Both the position numbers and the translations under genes were made by a program. A DNA stretch of 5,896 nucleotides. Source: Lachnospiraceae bacterium (GTDB lineage: Bacteria; Bacillota; Clostridia; Lachnospirales; Lachnospiraceae). The notes below the pieces were generated by a model. That model searched no databases, was not told the DNA's origin, and worked only from the letters and a program-made list of their open reading frames with translations. How positions within the stretch are numbered: the stretch's first letter is position 1; every line of letters starts with the position of its first letter. Shown one piece after another: positions 1 to 5,801 of the stretch. The stretch lies in the NCBI GenBank assembly GCA_900763175.1, contig CAAFJI010000143.1:1-5896 (forward strand). The letters are read 5' to 3'.

Positions 1-258
1 GTTTACAATTATTACATAGATAAAAGCTCTTTTAAAGAAGGAGACGCCATTGTAAAAGACGATTCCAACCAGAAATATATTATCGGAAGCGTAAAATCAC
101 TTGAGGGAGTTTATTGTATCAATCAGGGCTATGCCGTATTTCGTCCGATAGAAATTCTGGAGCAAAATGAAGAATATGCCATCATTTCAAGTTTAACATC
201 CTATGGCCTTTCCCGATATGACCGTATCGCAAGAGACGCCACACAGGTAAAAGAATAA
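1..258 (+). CDS. HlyD-like efflux adaptor / membrane-fusion type protein, C-terminal end (partial)
   Basis: The frame is open from the left edge and ends at TAA 256-258, giving the last 85 residues of a longer protein whose start lies outside the window. The visible part is rich in beta-strand-like segments: short hydrophobic stretches separated by glycines, with a lysine- and aspartate-rich KEGDAIVKD turn. It ends with GYAVFRPIEILEQNEEYAII (residues 43-62) and then SYGLSRYDRIARDA. This tail resembles the C-terminal domain of the HlyD/RND-type barrel-sandwich adaptor proteins that Clostridia often encode just upstream of yggS. Such proteins are membrane-anchored and work with transporters, but the N-terminal anchor and hairpin cannot be seen here. 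The stop is 29 nt before yggS, and no terminator lies between them, so the genes are probably co-transcribed. The coding call is solid; the family name rests on a short tail and on context. Confidence 0.6.
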   Translation, partial: VYNYYIDKSSFKEGDAIVKDDSNQKYIIGSVKSLEGVYCINQGYAVFRPIEILEQNEEYAIISSLTSYGLSRYDRIARDATQVKE

Positions 259-287
259 GAAATGATAATATGTGAGGAGGCTTTTTA

Positions 288-983
288 ATGATAGCAAAAA
301 ATTTACAGCAGGTGCAGGAAAATATCCTTCATGCCTGTGATGCAGCTGGACGTGATCCAAAGGAGATCACCCTTGTTGCAGTCAGCAAGACCAAACCGGT
401 ATCTATGCTTCTGGAAGCTTATCAGGCAGGCGCACGGGTTTTCGGTGAAAATAAAGTACAGGAGATCTTAGATAAATATGACCAGCTTCCATCTGATATA
501 CAGTGGCACATGATCGGCCATCTTCAGCGAAACAAGGTAAAATACATCATTGATAAGGTAGCAATGATCCACTCCGTAGATTCCTACCGCCTTGCTTTGA
601 CTATTGAACAGGAAGCTGCCAAAAAAGAACTTGTCATGCCAATTCTTCTGGAGGTTAACGTGGCAGAAGAGGAAAGCAAATTCGGGTTAAAAACTACAGA
701 GGTGTTTCCACTTTTGGAAAAAATCAGTGAATTTTCCCATATTCGTGTCCAGGGGCTTATGACAATTGCACCTTTTGTTGAAAATCCTGAACAAAATCGA
801 GAAGTTTTTCGTATTTTAAAGAAATTAAGTGTTGACATTGGTGCCAAAAACATTAATAATGTTAACATGAGTGTTCTTAGTATGGGAATGACTGGCGACT
901 ATGAGGTTGCAGTTCAGGAAGGCTCTACTATGGTACGTGTTGGAACCGGTATTTTCGGCGAAAGAGATTATTCCGCACGATAA
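288..983 (+). CDS. yggS: YggS/PLPBP-type pyridoxal 5'-phosphate homeostasis protein
   Basis: This 231-residue protein has the usual length of the cytosolic PLP-binding YggS/YlmE/PROSC family, a single alanine-racemase-like TIM barrel. The family binds PLP and buffers the B6 and amino-acid pools without a known catalytic reaction. All family blocks are visible: VAVSKTKP with the PLP Schiff-base lysine at K34, FGENKVQE (52-59), WHMIGHLQRNK (73-83), VNVAEEESKFGL (123-134), GLMTIAP (156-162), and the phosphate-binding end SMGMTGDYE...GSTMVRVGTGIFG (about 198-224). The start is ATG 288, with a strong Shine-Dalgarno GAGGAGG at 274-280. It lies 24 nt upstream of sepF, as in many Gram-positive division clusters (ylmE in Bacillus). 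No promoter is evident in the 29-nt gap before it, so expression probably comes from upstream. Nothing looks truncated or altered. Confidence 0.96.
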   Translation: MIAKNLQQVQENILHACDAAGRDPKEITLVAVSKTKPVSMLLEAYQAGARVFGENKVQEILDKYDQLPSDIQWHMIGHLQRNKVKYIIDKVAMIHSVDSYRLALTIEQEAAKKELVMPILLEVNVAEEESKFGLKTTEVFPLLEKISEFSHIRVQGLMTIAPFVENPEQNREVFRILKKLSVDIGAKNINNVNMSVLSMGMTGDYEVAVQEGSTMVRVGTGIFGERDYSAR

Positions 984-1007
984 CAAGACAAAGATTGGAG
1001 ATTTAAA

Positions 1008-1655
1008 ATGAGTGTTTTTGATAAATTATTGGATTCCATTAAACTGAACGATGACGATTTCGATGAGGATAGCTATCTGGATGAGGATCTGATGGACGAT
1101 GAAGAGGATAACGATTTTCTTGATGATGATCTGATGGAAGACAAACCGAAGAAGAAATTCTTTGAGAAATTCGGTCGTAAAAAAGAGGAGGATCTTTCTT
1201 TTGACGAGGAGGATTCCGACCCGGAACCAATTCGCACTACAGCAACAAAGGCCGCTGCTTCGAAGCCGACTGTAAGACAGCCACAGCCTGAGAAACAGCG
1301 TCCAGCTGCATCCTCCAAGATTACCCCTATGAGAAGCAGCCGCCGTGCCACTCAGGCATCCTCTATGGAAGTATGCGTGATCAAGCCGGCATCTATGGAA
1401 GATACCCGTGAGATTGCCGATACCCTTCTTGACAATGCTACAGTAATTCTGAATCTTGAGGGAATTGATGTAGAACTGGCTCAGCGTATCATTGATTTCG
1501 CTTCTGGTGCCTGCTATTCCCTGAATGGATCTCTTCAGAAGATTTCCAGCTACATATTCGTACTTGGACCTTCTTCCGTAGATATTACAGGAGATCTTCA
1601 GAATATTCTGGGCGGAAGTTCTGCACCGGCGCCATCTGTCAGAGCTGGTTATTAA
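1008..1655 (+). CDS. sepF: Cell division protein SepF with an extended acidic linker
   Basis: SepF binds the C-terminal tail of FtsZ, polymerises into rings or arcs, and tethers the Z-ring to the membrane. The 215-residue product has the expected three parts. Residues 1-13 (MSVFDKLLDSIKL) form a short amphipathic N-terminal segment, the usual membrane-binding helix. Residues 14-118 are a long, low-complexity linker, very acidic up to about 45, then basic (KPKKKFFEKFGRKK, 47-59), then Ala/Pro/Gln/Ser-rich. Residues about 121-201 are the conserved SepF core: VCVIKPASMEDTREIADTL, then VILNLEGID, RIIDFASGACYSLNGSLQKI, and IFVLGPSSVDITGD. The protein is longer than the roughly 150-residue Bacillus SepF, because of the linker. 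The linker contains a tandem acidic repeat, listed separately. The start is ATG 1008 with TGGAG at 996-1000. It lies between yggS and ylmH, the standard context. Confidence 0.95.
   Translation: MSVFDKLLDSIKLNDDDFDEDSYLDEDLMDDEEDNDFLDDDLMEDKPKKKFFEKFGRKKEEDLSFDEEDSDPEPIRTTATKAAASKPTVRQPQPEKQRPAASSKITPMRSSRRATQASSMEVCVIKPASMEDTREIADTLLDNATVILNLEGIDVELAQRIIDFASGACYSLNGSLQKISSYIFVLGPSSVDITGDLQNILGGSSAPAPSVRAGY
1086..1138 (+). repeat. Tandem 14-residue acidic repeat within sepF
   Basis: The 11-base word GATCTGATGGA occurs at 1086-1096 and again at 1128-1138, exactly 42 bases apart and in frame. It encodes an imperfect tandem repeat of 14 residues, with YLDEDLMDD (23-31) followed by FLDDDLMED (37-45). 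Each copy is an aromatic residue, then L-D-[ED]-D-L-M-[DE]-D. The repeat lies in the acidic part of the SepF linker, directly before the basic patch. The repeat is seen directly; any binding role is inference. Confidence 0.75.
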
Positions 1656-1659
1656 TTTT

Positions 1660-2412
1660 ATGGATAAGGATGATTTTTTACTTAAGAGAATCCGGGAGCT
1701 GGCAAATCTCTCTTACCAGAGAGATATTGTCACCTTTACGGATTTTCTTAACTTAAATGAACAAAATATGCTGGCTTCCCAGAAGCTGCAGCAATCCGGT
1801 GTCCATGTGAAGCTCTTTGGCGGATATGAGCACGCAGAACGGCAAATAGCAGCCTTTTATCCGGATTCCCTGGAATTTTCCTGGAACTATCCTATTGAAT
1901 GCCTGAAAATCACGCCTAAGGCTTTACGTTTTTCTGAAGATCTGAGCCATCGTGATTTCCTTGGTGCAATTTTGAATCTGGGCGTTGACCGCAGTGTCAT
2001 TGGTGATATTCTTATCAAGAATAAAGCAGCCTGTTTTTTCTGCCTGAATAAAATGTCTGACTTTTTTATAGACAATCTGGTTCGTGTGCGTCATACAACA
2101 GTACTGGTTTCCAGAGTTACTGAGACAGAAGAAATTCCAGAACCAGAATTTGAAACCATAAGCGGCACCTGTGCCTCTGTCAGACTAGATTCCCTGATCA
2201 GTCTGGCCTTTCAGTCTTCCCGCAGCAGCATGGTACCCTCCATCGAGGGAGGACTTGTATTTGTAAACGGAAAGCTGATCACCTCCAATGGCTATGAACC
2301 GAAAGAGGGAGACATTATTTCCGTGCGAGGCAGAGGACGTTTTATTTACGATGGTGTTTCCCGCCAGACCAAGAAGGGACGGCTTGGAGTACGTCTTAGA
2401 AAATATATATAA
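1660..2412 (+). CDS. ylmH: YlmH-type S4-domain RNA-binding protein
   Basis: The 250-residue protein matches the YlmH family, found beside sepF in Gram-positive division clusters. In Bacillus, YlmH binds stalled 50S subunits and takes part in ribosome-associated quality control. The N-terminal part carries the family blocks GGYEHAERQIAAFYP (54-68) and HRDFLGAILNLGVDRSVIGDI (about 97-117). The C-terminal part, from about 174, is an S4 RNA-binding domain: VRLDSLISLAFQSSRS, then GLVFVNGKLI, then EGDIISVRGRGRF. It ends in a basic tail (RQTKKGRLGVRLRKYI). The start ATG 1660 is only 4 nt after the sepF stop, and no good Shine-Dalgarno is visible before it; the nearest purine run is AGAGCTGG inside the sepF end. 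Translation therefore probably depends on ribosomes finishing sepF. The family call is firm; the quality-control role is taken from homologues. Confidence 0.93.
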   Translation: MDKDDFLLKRIRELANLSYQRDIVTFTDFLNLNEQNMLASQKLQQSGVHVKLFGGYEHAERQIAAFYPDSLEFSWNYPIECLKITPKALRFSEDLSHRDFLGAILNLGVDRSVIGDILIKNKAACFFCLNKMSDFFIDNLVRVRHTTVLVSRVTETEEIPEPEFETISGTCASVRLDSLISLAFQSSRSSMVPSIEGGLVFVNGKLITSNGYEPKEGDIISVRGRGRFIYDGVSRQTKKGRLGVRLRKYI

Positions 2413-2413
2413 T
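2384..2413 (+). promoter_or_regulatory. Candidate internal SigA promoter for aroB
   Basis: A perfect -10 hexamer TATAAT lies at 2408-2413, over the ylmH stop codon. A weak -35 candidate, TTGGAG (2384-2389, three of six consensus bases), sits 18 nt upstream. The predicted start near 2420 would leave a short leader that still contains the aroB Shine-Dalgarno GGAAAGGA (2426-2433). It has no TGn extension. AT-rich stop regions produce TATAAT by chance, so this is only a candidate, but its placement fits independent expression of aroB and the genes after it. Confidence 0.3.
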
Positions 2414-2442
2414 GACAGCATCTTTGGAAAGGATTACGGATT

Positions 2443-3537
2443 ATGACCGAAGAAAAATTACTTGTAAAACGTGAGGGGGATTTCTGTTACCCTATTTATT
2501 TTGAAAAAGACTTTTCCTACCTTTCAGAAGCCCTTCTGGAAGAGGGACTTTCTGATAAAAAAATGTGTATCGTTTCAGACTCCAATGTTGCACCTCTTTA
2601 TGCCAGCCTGGTAAAAGAAGAGCTTTTAAAGATAACAGATCAGGTTTTCCTTTTTACTTTCCCGGCAGGAGAGGCCCATAAAAACCTGGATACCGTACAA
2701 GACCTTTTCCAGTTCCTTATTGAGAACGGGCTGGACAGAAAGAGTCTTGTAGTTGCCCTTGGAGGCGGCGTTACCGGCGATCTCTCCGGATTTGCTGCAG
2801 CAGCATACCTTCGCGGCATCGATTTCATCCAGGTTCCTACCACCCTTCTGGCCCAGGTGGATAGCAGCGTAGGCGGAAAAACAGGTGTAGATTTCCGTCA
2901 CTTCAAAAACATGGTAGGTGCTTTTCATCAGCCCGGACTGGTATATATGAACATGACCACTTTACAATCCCTCCCAGAGCGTGAATTTGCCTGTGGAATG
3001 GGCGAGATCATCAAGACCGGATTAATCTGCGACAGAGAGTTTTTGGACTTTGTATACACCAATTACAAGGTAATCCGCACAATGGATCCGAAGATGCTTG
3101 CAGTTATGATCCGCAGATGCTGTGCCATCAAGGCAGGAGTTGTGGAGCGTGACCCTAAAGAGCAGGGTGAGCGTGCTCTTCTGAATCTTGGACACACCAT
3201 CGGACACGCAGTTGAGAAACTGATGGATTTCCAGCTTCTTCACGGCCAGTGTGTAGGAGTAGGACTTGTGGCCGCAGCTGCCATCTCCTTGAAAAGAGGT
3301 CTTCTCACCCAGGAAGAATATGAGCAGGTCTGCCAAGTCCTTAGGCTTTATGACCTTCCATTATCTGTAAAGGGACTTTCTCCTGAGTCAGTTCTTGCTG
3401 CTACCAAAAAGGATAAGAAGATGGAAAAGGGACAGATCAAATTTATCCTTATGGACGGACTTGGCAAAAGCTTTATCGATAACACGGTAACTGACGAAGA
3501 ACTTCTTTTAGGAATCCGGGCCATTTGTAAGGAATAA
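2443..3537 (+). CDS. aroB: 3-dehydroquinate synthase
   Basis: AroB converts DAHP to 3-dehydroquinate, the second step of the shikimate route to aromatic amino acids, using NAD+ and a divalent metal in the cytosol. The 364-residue length is normal. The NAD-binding block GGGVTGDLSGF (107-117) is followed by RGIDFIQVPTTLLAQVDSSVGGKTGVD (124-150). By comparison with the Aspergillus enzyme, the metal ligands are E188 (GMGEIIKTG), H251 (LNLGHTIGH) and H267 (LLHGQ). H255 matches the catalytic histidine, and R244 and N248 match substrate-binding residues. All key residues are present, so it should be active. The start is ATG 2443, with GGAAAGGA at 2426-2433. It lies 30 nt after ylmH and 4 nt before lspA. 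No other shikimate gene is in the window, and this slot usually holds divIVA in Bacillus-type clusters. Confidence 0.97.
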   Translation: MTEEKLLVKREGDFCYPIYFEKDFSYLSEALLEEGLSDKKMCIVSDSNVAPLYASLVKEELLKITDQVFLFTFPAGEAHKNLDTVQDLFQFLIENGLDRKSLVVALGGGVTGDLSGFAAAAYLRGIDFIQVPTTLLAQVDSSVGGKTGVDFRHFKNMVGAFHQPGLVYMNMTTLQSLPEREFACGMGEIIKTGLICDREFLDFVYTNYKVIRTMDPKMLAVMIRRCCAIKAGVVERDPKEQGERALLNLGHTIGHAVEKLMDFQLLHGQCVGVGLVAAAAISLKRGLLTQEEYEQVCQVLRLYDLPLSVKGLSPESVLAATKKDKKMEKGQIKFILMDGLGKSFIDNTVTDEELLLGIRAICKE

Positions 3538-3541
3538 TGTT

Positions 3542-4075
3542 ATGGAAAATTATACAGATTCATCAACCCAAAAACGGCCTCATCTCAAACAAGTAGGTGC
3601 ATTGCTTATTCTGATACTGGTAATAGCCGACCAGCTTACCAAGTATCTGGCTGTCTCACATTTAAAGGGACAGCCAGGGATTGTACTTTTAGATAAAATT
3701 CTGGTACTGCGGTATCTGGAAAACAAAGGGATGGCATTCGGGCTGCTTCAGGGTAAGATTTTTTTCCTGGTTGCAGTCTGTCTGGTCTTTTTTGCCGTAA
3801 TCCTTTATCTGTTTGTAAAAATACCGGAAACAGCATACTATGCCCCCCTTCTTTACACCGCCGCAGTTGTATTTTCCGGTGCAATGGGAAATTTCATTGA
3901 CCGTGTTTTTCGTGGGTATGTGATTGATTTTATTTATTTTTCACTGATTGATTTTCCCACTTTTAATGTAGCAGACATTTACGTTACCTGTGGGATTATC
4001 ATATTGATTCTTCTCATTTTTTTCCGGTACAAGGAAGAAAATGATTTTGATTTTTTAAAATCGGGCCGGCATTGA
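3542..4075 (+). CDS. lspA: Lipoprotein signal peptidase (signal peptidase II)
   Basis: LspA is an integral-membrane aspartyl protease that cleaves the signal peptide from diacylated prolipoproteins in front of the lipobox cysteine. The product has 177 residues. Four hydrophobic segments are visible, at about 17-37, 70-92, 99-116 and 146-162. Family motifs are DQLTK (30-34), the ENKGMAFG block (60-67) matching the NxGxAFG motif, GAMGNFIDR (113-121) and FNVAD (141-145). The catalytic aspartate pair is D120 and D145. The start ATG 3542 has AAGGA at 3529-3533 within the end of aroB. An ATG at 3537 overlapping the aroB stop is too close to this site and is out of frame. The cytosolic ends are polar, and the C-terminal tail is charged. 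The neighbouring RluD-type gene is a very common partner of lspA. Confidence 0.96.
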   Translation: MENYTDSSTQKRPHLKQVGALLILILVIADQLTKYLAVSHLKGQPGIVLLDKILVLRYLENKGMAFGLLQGKIFFLVAVCLVFFAVILYLFVKIPETAYYAPLLYTAAVVFSGAMGNFIDRVFRGYVIDFIYFSLIDFPTFNVADIYVTCGIIILILLIFFRYKEENDFDFLKSGRH

Positions 4076-4085
4076 ATTGCCAGGC

Positions 4086-4095
4086 AGGAGAGGAG
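4086..4095 (+). promoter_or_regulatory. Ribosome binding site that fixes the rluD-type start
   Basis: The purine run AGGAGAGGAG ends 6 nt before ATG 4102. It lies downstream of the alternative TTG 4072, so it can serve only the ATG. The ten residues that TTG would add (MNCQAGEELQ) are partly encoded by this Shine-Dalgarno sequence and are not part of the S4 domain. Confidence 0.85.
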
Positions 4096-4101
4096 TTACA
4101 A

Positions 4102-5016
4102 ATGGAACTGTTGGAGTTTACAGCAGATAACGGTGAGACAGGGGTTCGTATCGACCGCTGTCTTTCTGATAAATATGAAGACCTTTCCCGTTCCTATCTT
4201 CAGAAGCTTCTGAAAGAACAGGGAATCACAGTAAATGGGAAACCGGTTAAGGCAAATTATAAGCTTCAGACTGGAGATCAGGTTCAGATCACAGTCCCCG
4301 ATTTAAGTGAGCCTGATATTCTTCCGGAAAACATTCCTCTGGATATCCTTTATGAGGATGAGGATATCTTGGTTGTAAATAAGCCTAAGGGGATGGTGGT
4401 ACACCCTGCAAATGGTCATATATGCGGCACACTGGTAAATGCTATTCTGTATCACTGTCAGGGTAACCTCTCCGGAATTAACGGAGTTATGCGTCCTGGT
4501 ATTGTCCACCGCATTGACAAGGACACCACAGGAGCTCTTCTTGTATGCAAAAATGACACAGCCCATCGTGACCTGGCCCAACAACTGAAAGATCATTCCA
4601 TCAAGCGCCGATACCGAGCCATTGTCTGGGGTAATATTAAAGAGGAAGAGGGAACGATAGAAGGGCCTATCGGCCGTCATCCTGTTGACCGTAAAAAAAT
4701 GGCGATCAACTACAAAAATGGAAAGGATGCCGTCACCCATTACAAGGTTCTGGAACGTTTTGGAAATGCCACCTATATAGAGTGCCGCCTGGAAACCGGA
4801 AGAACCCATCAGATTCGTGTGCATATGACCAGCATTGGCCATCCACTTCTTGGAGATGAGATCTATGGCTCTGGAAAAAATCCTTATCATCTCCAGGGAC
4901 AGACTCTTCACGCCATGATTCTTGGTTTTGTTCATCCAAGAACGGGCAAATATATGGAATTCTCCGCTCCTTTGCCAGAATATTTTGTGAATTTATTGGA
5001 AAAGTTGCGAAAATAA
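4102..5016 (+). CDS. rluD: RluD/RluA-family 23S rRNA pseudouridine synthase
   Basis: This family isomerises specific uridines in large-subunit rRNA to pseudouridine. From ATG 4102 the protein has 304 residues. An N-terminal S4 RNA-binding domain (about 14-70: VRIDRCLSDKYEDLSRSYLQKLL, then GITVNGKPVKANYKLQTGD) precedes the catalytic domain. That domain contains ILVVNKPKGMVVHP (about 89-102), the RluA signature PGIVHRIDKDTTGALLV with catalytic D139, and RLETGRTHQIRVHM (219-232). The end, LHAMILGFVHPRTG, is also typical. S4 plus RluA architecture points to the RluD-like branch (YlyB/YlmL types in Firmicutes). The exact target uridines cannot be read from the sequence, so the symbol marks a subfamily and not a proven specificity. 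The gene starts 26 nt after lspA. No terminator follows it, and the next gene's promoter begins 2 nt after its stop. Confidence 0.92.
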   Translation: MELLEFTADNGETGVRIDRCLSDKYEDLSRSYLQKLLKEQGITVNGKPVKANYKLQTGDQVQITVPDLSEPDILPENIPLDILYEDEDILVVNKPKGMVVHPANGHICGTLVNAILYHCQGNLSGINGVMRPGIVHRIDKDTTGALLVCKNDTAHRDLAQQLKDHSIKRRYRAIVWGNIKEEEGTIEGPIGRHPVDRKKMAINYKNGKDAVTHYKVLERFGNATYIECRLETGRTHQIRVHMTSIGHPLLGDEIYGSGKNPYHLQGQTLHAMILGFVHPRTGKYMEFSAPLPEYFVNLLEKLRK

Positions 5017-5017
5017 G

Positions 5018-5047
5018 TTGTCTTTTACCCTTTGTTTAGTGTATAAT
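5018..5047 (+). promoter_or_regulatory. SigA-type promoter for the cytidylate kinase-like gene
   Basis: TTGTCT (5018-5023) and a perfect TATAAT (5042-5047) are separated by 18 nt, directly after the rluD stop at 5016. The predicted start is near 5054, giving a leader of about 55 nt. This is the best promoter in the window. Confidence 0.7.
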
Positions 5048-5052
5048 AAAAC

Positions 5053-5081
5053 CACAGAGGCTGTGAAGATGCCATTCACAG
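5053..5081 (+). promoter_or_regulatory. Leader inverted repeat with competing pairings
   Basis: CTGTGAA (5061-5067) and TTCACAG (5075-5081) are perfect 7-base inverted arms around a 7-base centre, with a possible extra G-U pair between 5060 and 5082. An upstream CACAG (5053-5057) can instead pair with CTGTG (5061-5065) across a 3-base loop, so the two stems exclude each other. The element starts at the predicted transcription start and ends 13 nt before the Shine-Dalgarno. It could be a protein operator at about +8 to +28, a 5' mRNA-stabilising stem, or a small switch. No T-tract follows, so it is not a terminator. Confidence 0.45.
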
Positions 5082-5094
5082 TAATGAATTGCAG

Positions 5095-5101
5095 AAGGGA
5101 G
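5095..5101 (+). promoter_or_regulatory. Ribosome binding site that fixes the kinase-like start
   Basis: AAGGGAG lies 8 nt before ATG 5110 and just downstream of the alternative TTG 5089, which has no Shine-Dalgarno of its own. The shorter product also places the P-loop-like strand (IITIGREYG) near the N-terminus, as is usual for this family. Confidence 0.8.
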
Positions 5102-5109
5102 TGGCAGTT

Positions 5110-5751
5110 ATGAACAATACAACAAGTTCTATTATTACCATTGGACGTGAATACGGAAGTGCCGGCAGACAGATCGGTCAGGAAGTAGCCAAATATTTCG
5201 GAATTAAGTGCTACGATAAAGAACTTCTTGAACACGCAGCAAACGATAGCGGTATTTGCAAGGAATTATTTGAAAATCATGATGAGAAACCAACAAACAG
5301 TTTCCTTTATTCCCTTGTTATGGATACCTATTCTTTTGGATATTCCTCTGCCGGATTTACAGATATGCCTATGAACCATAAGGTATTCCTGGCTCAGTTT
5401 GAAGCCATTAAGAAACTGGCTGCAGAAGGCCCTTGTGTTATGGTTGGCCGCTGCGCAGATTATGCACTTGCAGACAATAAGGACTGCTTCAGCGTTTTTG
5501 TTCATGCAGACCTTGACTGGAGAATCAAGCGTATTGCCGGAAAATACAATAAGACTCCAAAAGAAGCAAAGGACATGATCACAAAGACAGATAAAAGCCG
5601 TGCAAGCTATTATAATTACTACACCAATAAGAAATGGGGTGCAGCTGCAGGCTACAGCCTCAGTGTGGACAGTAGCGTTCTTGGCATCGAAGGAGCTGCA
5701 CAGGCAATTATCAATACCATACATATCTTTGATGACCTTAAGAAGAAATAG
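5110..5751 (+). CDS. Cytidylate kinase-like family P-loop protein
   Basis: From ATG 5110 the protein has 213 residues and matches the cytidylate kinase-like family (Cytidylate_kin2 type) common in Clostridia. It opens with IITIGREYGSAGRQIG (8-23), the family's nucleotide-binding loop. This loop lacks the GK[ST] lysine of a classical Walker A motif and has G-S-A-G-R instead. Then come YDKELL (35-40), a variable helical insert (about 50-90), PCVMVGRCADYAL (108-120), FVHADLDWRIKRI (130-142), DKSRASYYNYYT (161-172) and SLSVDSSVLGIEGAAQAI (183-200). These resemble the NMP-binding, lid and C-terminal regions of nucleoside monophosphate kinases. True CMP kinase activity is not established for this branch, and the genome probably has a separate cmk. 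It has its own promoter and leader repeat, and a terminator follows, so it can be expressed apart from the upstream block. No signal peptide or membrane segment is visible. Confidence 0.87.
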   Translation: MNNTTSSIITIGREYGSAGRQIGQEVAKYFGIKCYDKELLEHAANDSGICKELFENHDEKPTNSFLYSLVMDTYSFGYSSAGFTDMPMNHKVFLAQFEAIKKLAAEGPCVMVGRCADYALADNKDCFSVFVHADLDWRIKRIAGKYNKTPKEAKDMITKTDKSRASYYNYYTNKKWGAAAGYSLSVDSSVLGIEGAAQAIINTIHIFDDLKKK

Positions 5752-5758
5752 TTTTTCC

Positions 5759-5780
5759 AGAGCCGGGTTAAAAAGGCTCT
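5759..5780 (+). other. Small hairpin after the kinase-like gene
   Basis: AGAGCC (5759-5764) and GGCTCT (5775-5780) can form a 6-bp stem with a 10-nt A-rich loop, starting 7 nt after the stop codon. An A-rich run, not a T-tract, follows, so it is not a standard terminator on the + strand. GGCTCT could also pair with AGAGCC at 5829-5834, inside the downstream terminator arm. Confidence 0.4.
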
Positions 5781-5801
5781 AAACAGGCAAAAATGACAGG
5801 C

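Noticed and set aside
264..269. GATAAT as a -10 element for yggS.
   Set aside because: No -35 partner is visible, and the resulting start near 276 would fall inside the Shine-Dalgarno.
2412..2474. 20-codon frame starting at an ATG that overlaps the ylmH stop (TAATG) and running into aroB.
   Set aside because: It has no recognisable product and is out of frame with aroB. The Shine-Dalgarno at 2426-2433 lies inside it and serves ATG 2443. It is probably chance.
3537..3596. 19-codon frame starting at an ATG that overlaps the aroB stop (TAATG).
   Set aside because: The AAGGA site is only 3 nt away, too close for this ATG and well placed for lspA ATG 3542. The product is not recognisable.
4072..4101. 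Upstream TTG start that would lengthen the RluD-type protein by 10 residues.
   Set aside because: It has no Shine-Dalgarno, overlaps the lspA stop, and its extra codons contain the strong AGGAGAGGAG site for ATG 4102.
4303..4935. A 210-codon open frame on the minus strand inside the RluD-type gene.
   Set aside because: It is fully antisense to a gene with clear family motifs, its translation shows no recognisable domain, and it has no plausible ribosome site. It is a shadow frame.
5062..5080. TGTGA...TCACA resembles a CRP operator in the kinase-like leader.
   Set aside because: The half-sites are 9 nt apart instead of the 6 required by the CRP consensus, and it lies downstream of the promoter. 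It is kept only as a generic inverted repeat.
5089..5109. Upstream TTG start that would lengthen the kinase-like protein by 7 residues.
   Set aside because: The AAGGGAG site at 5095-5101 lies downstream of this TTG and is correctly spaced for ATG 5110.
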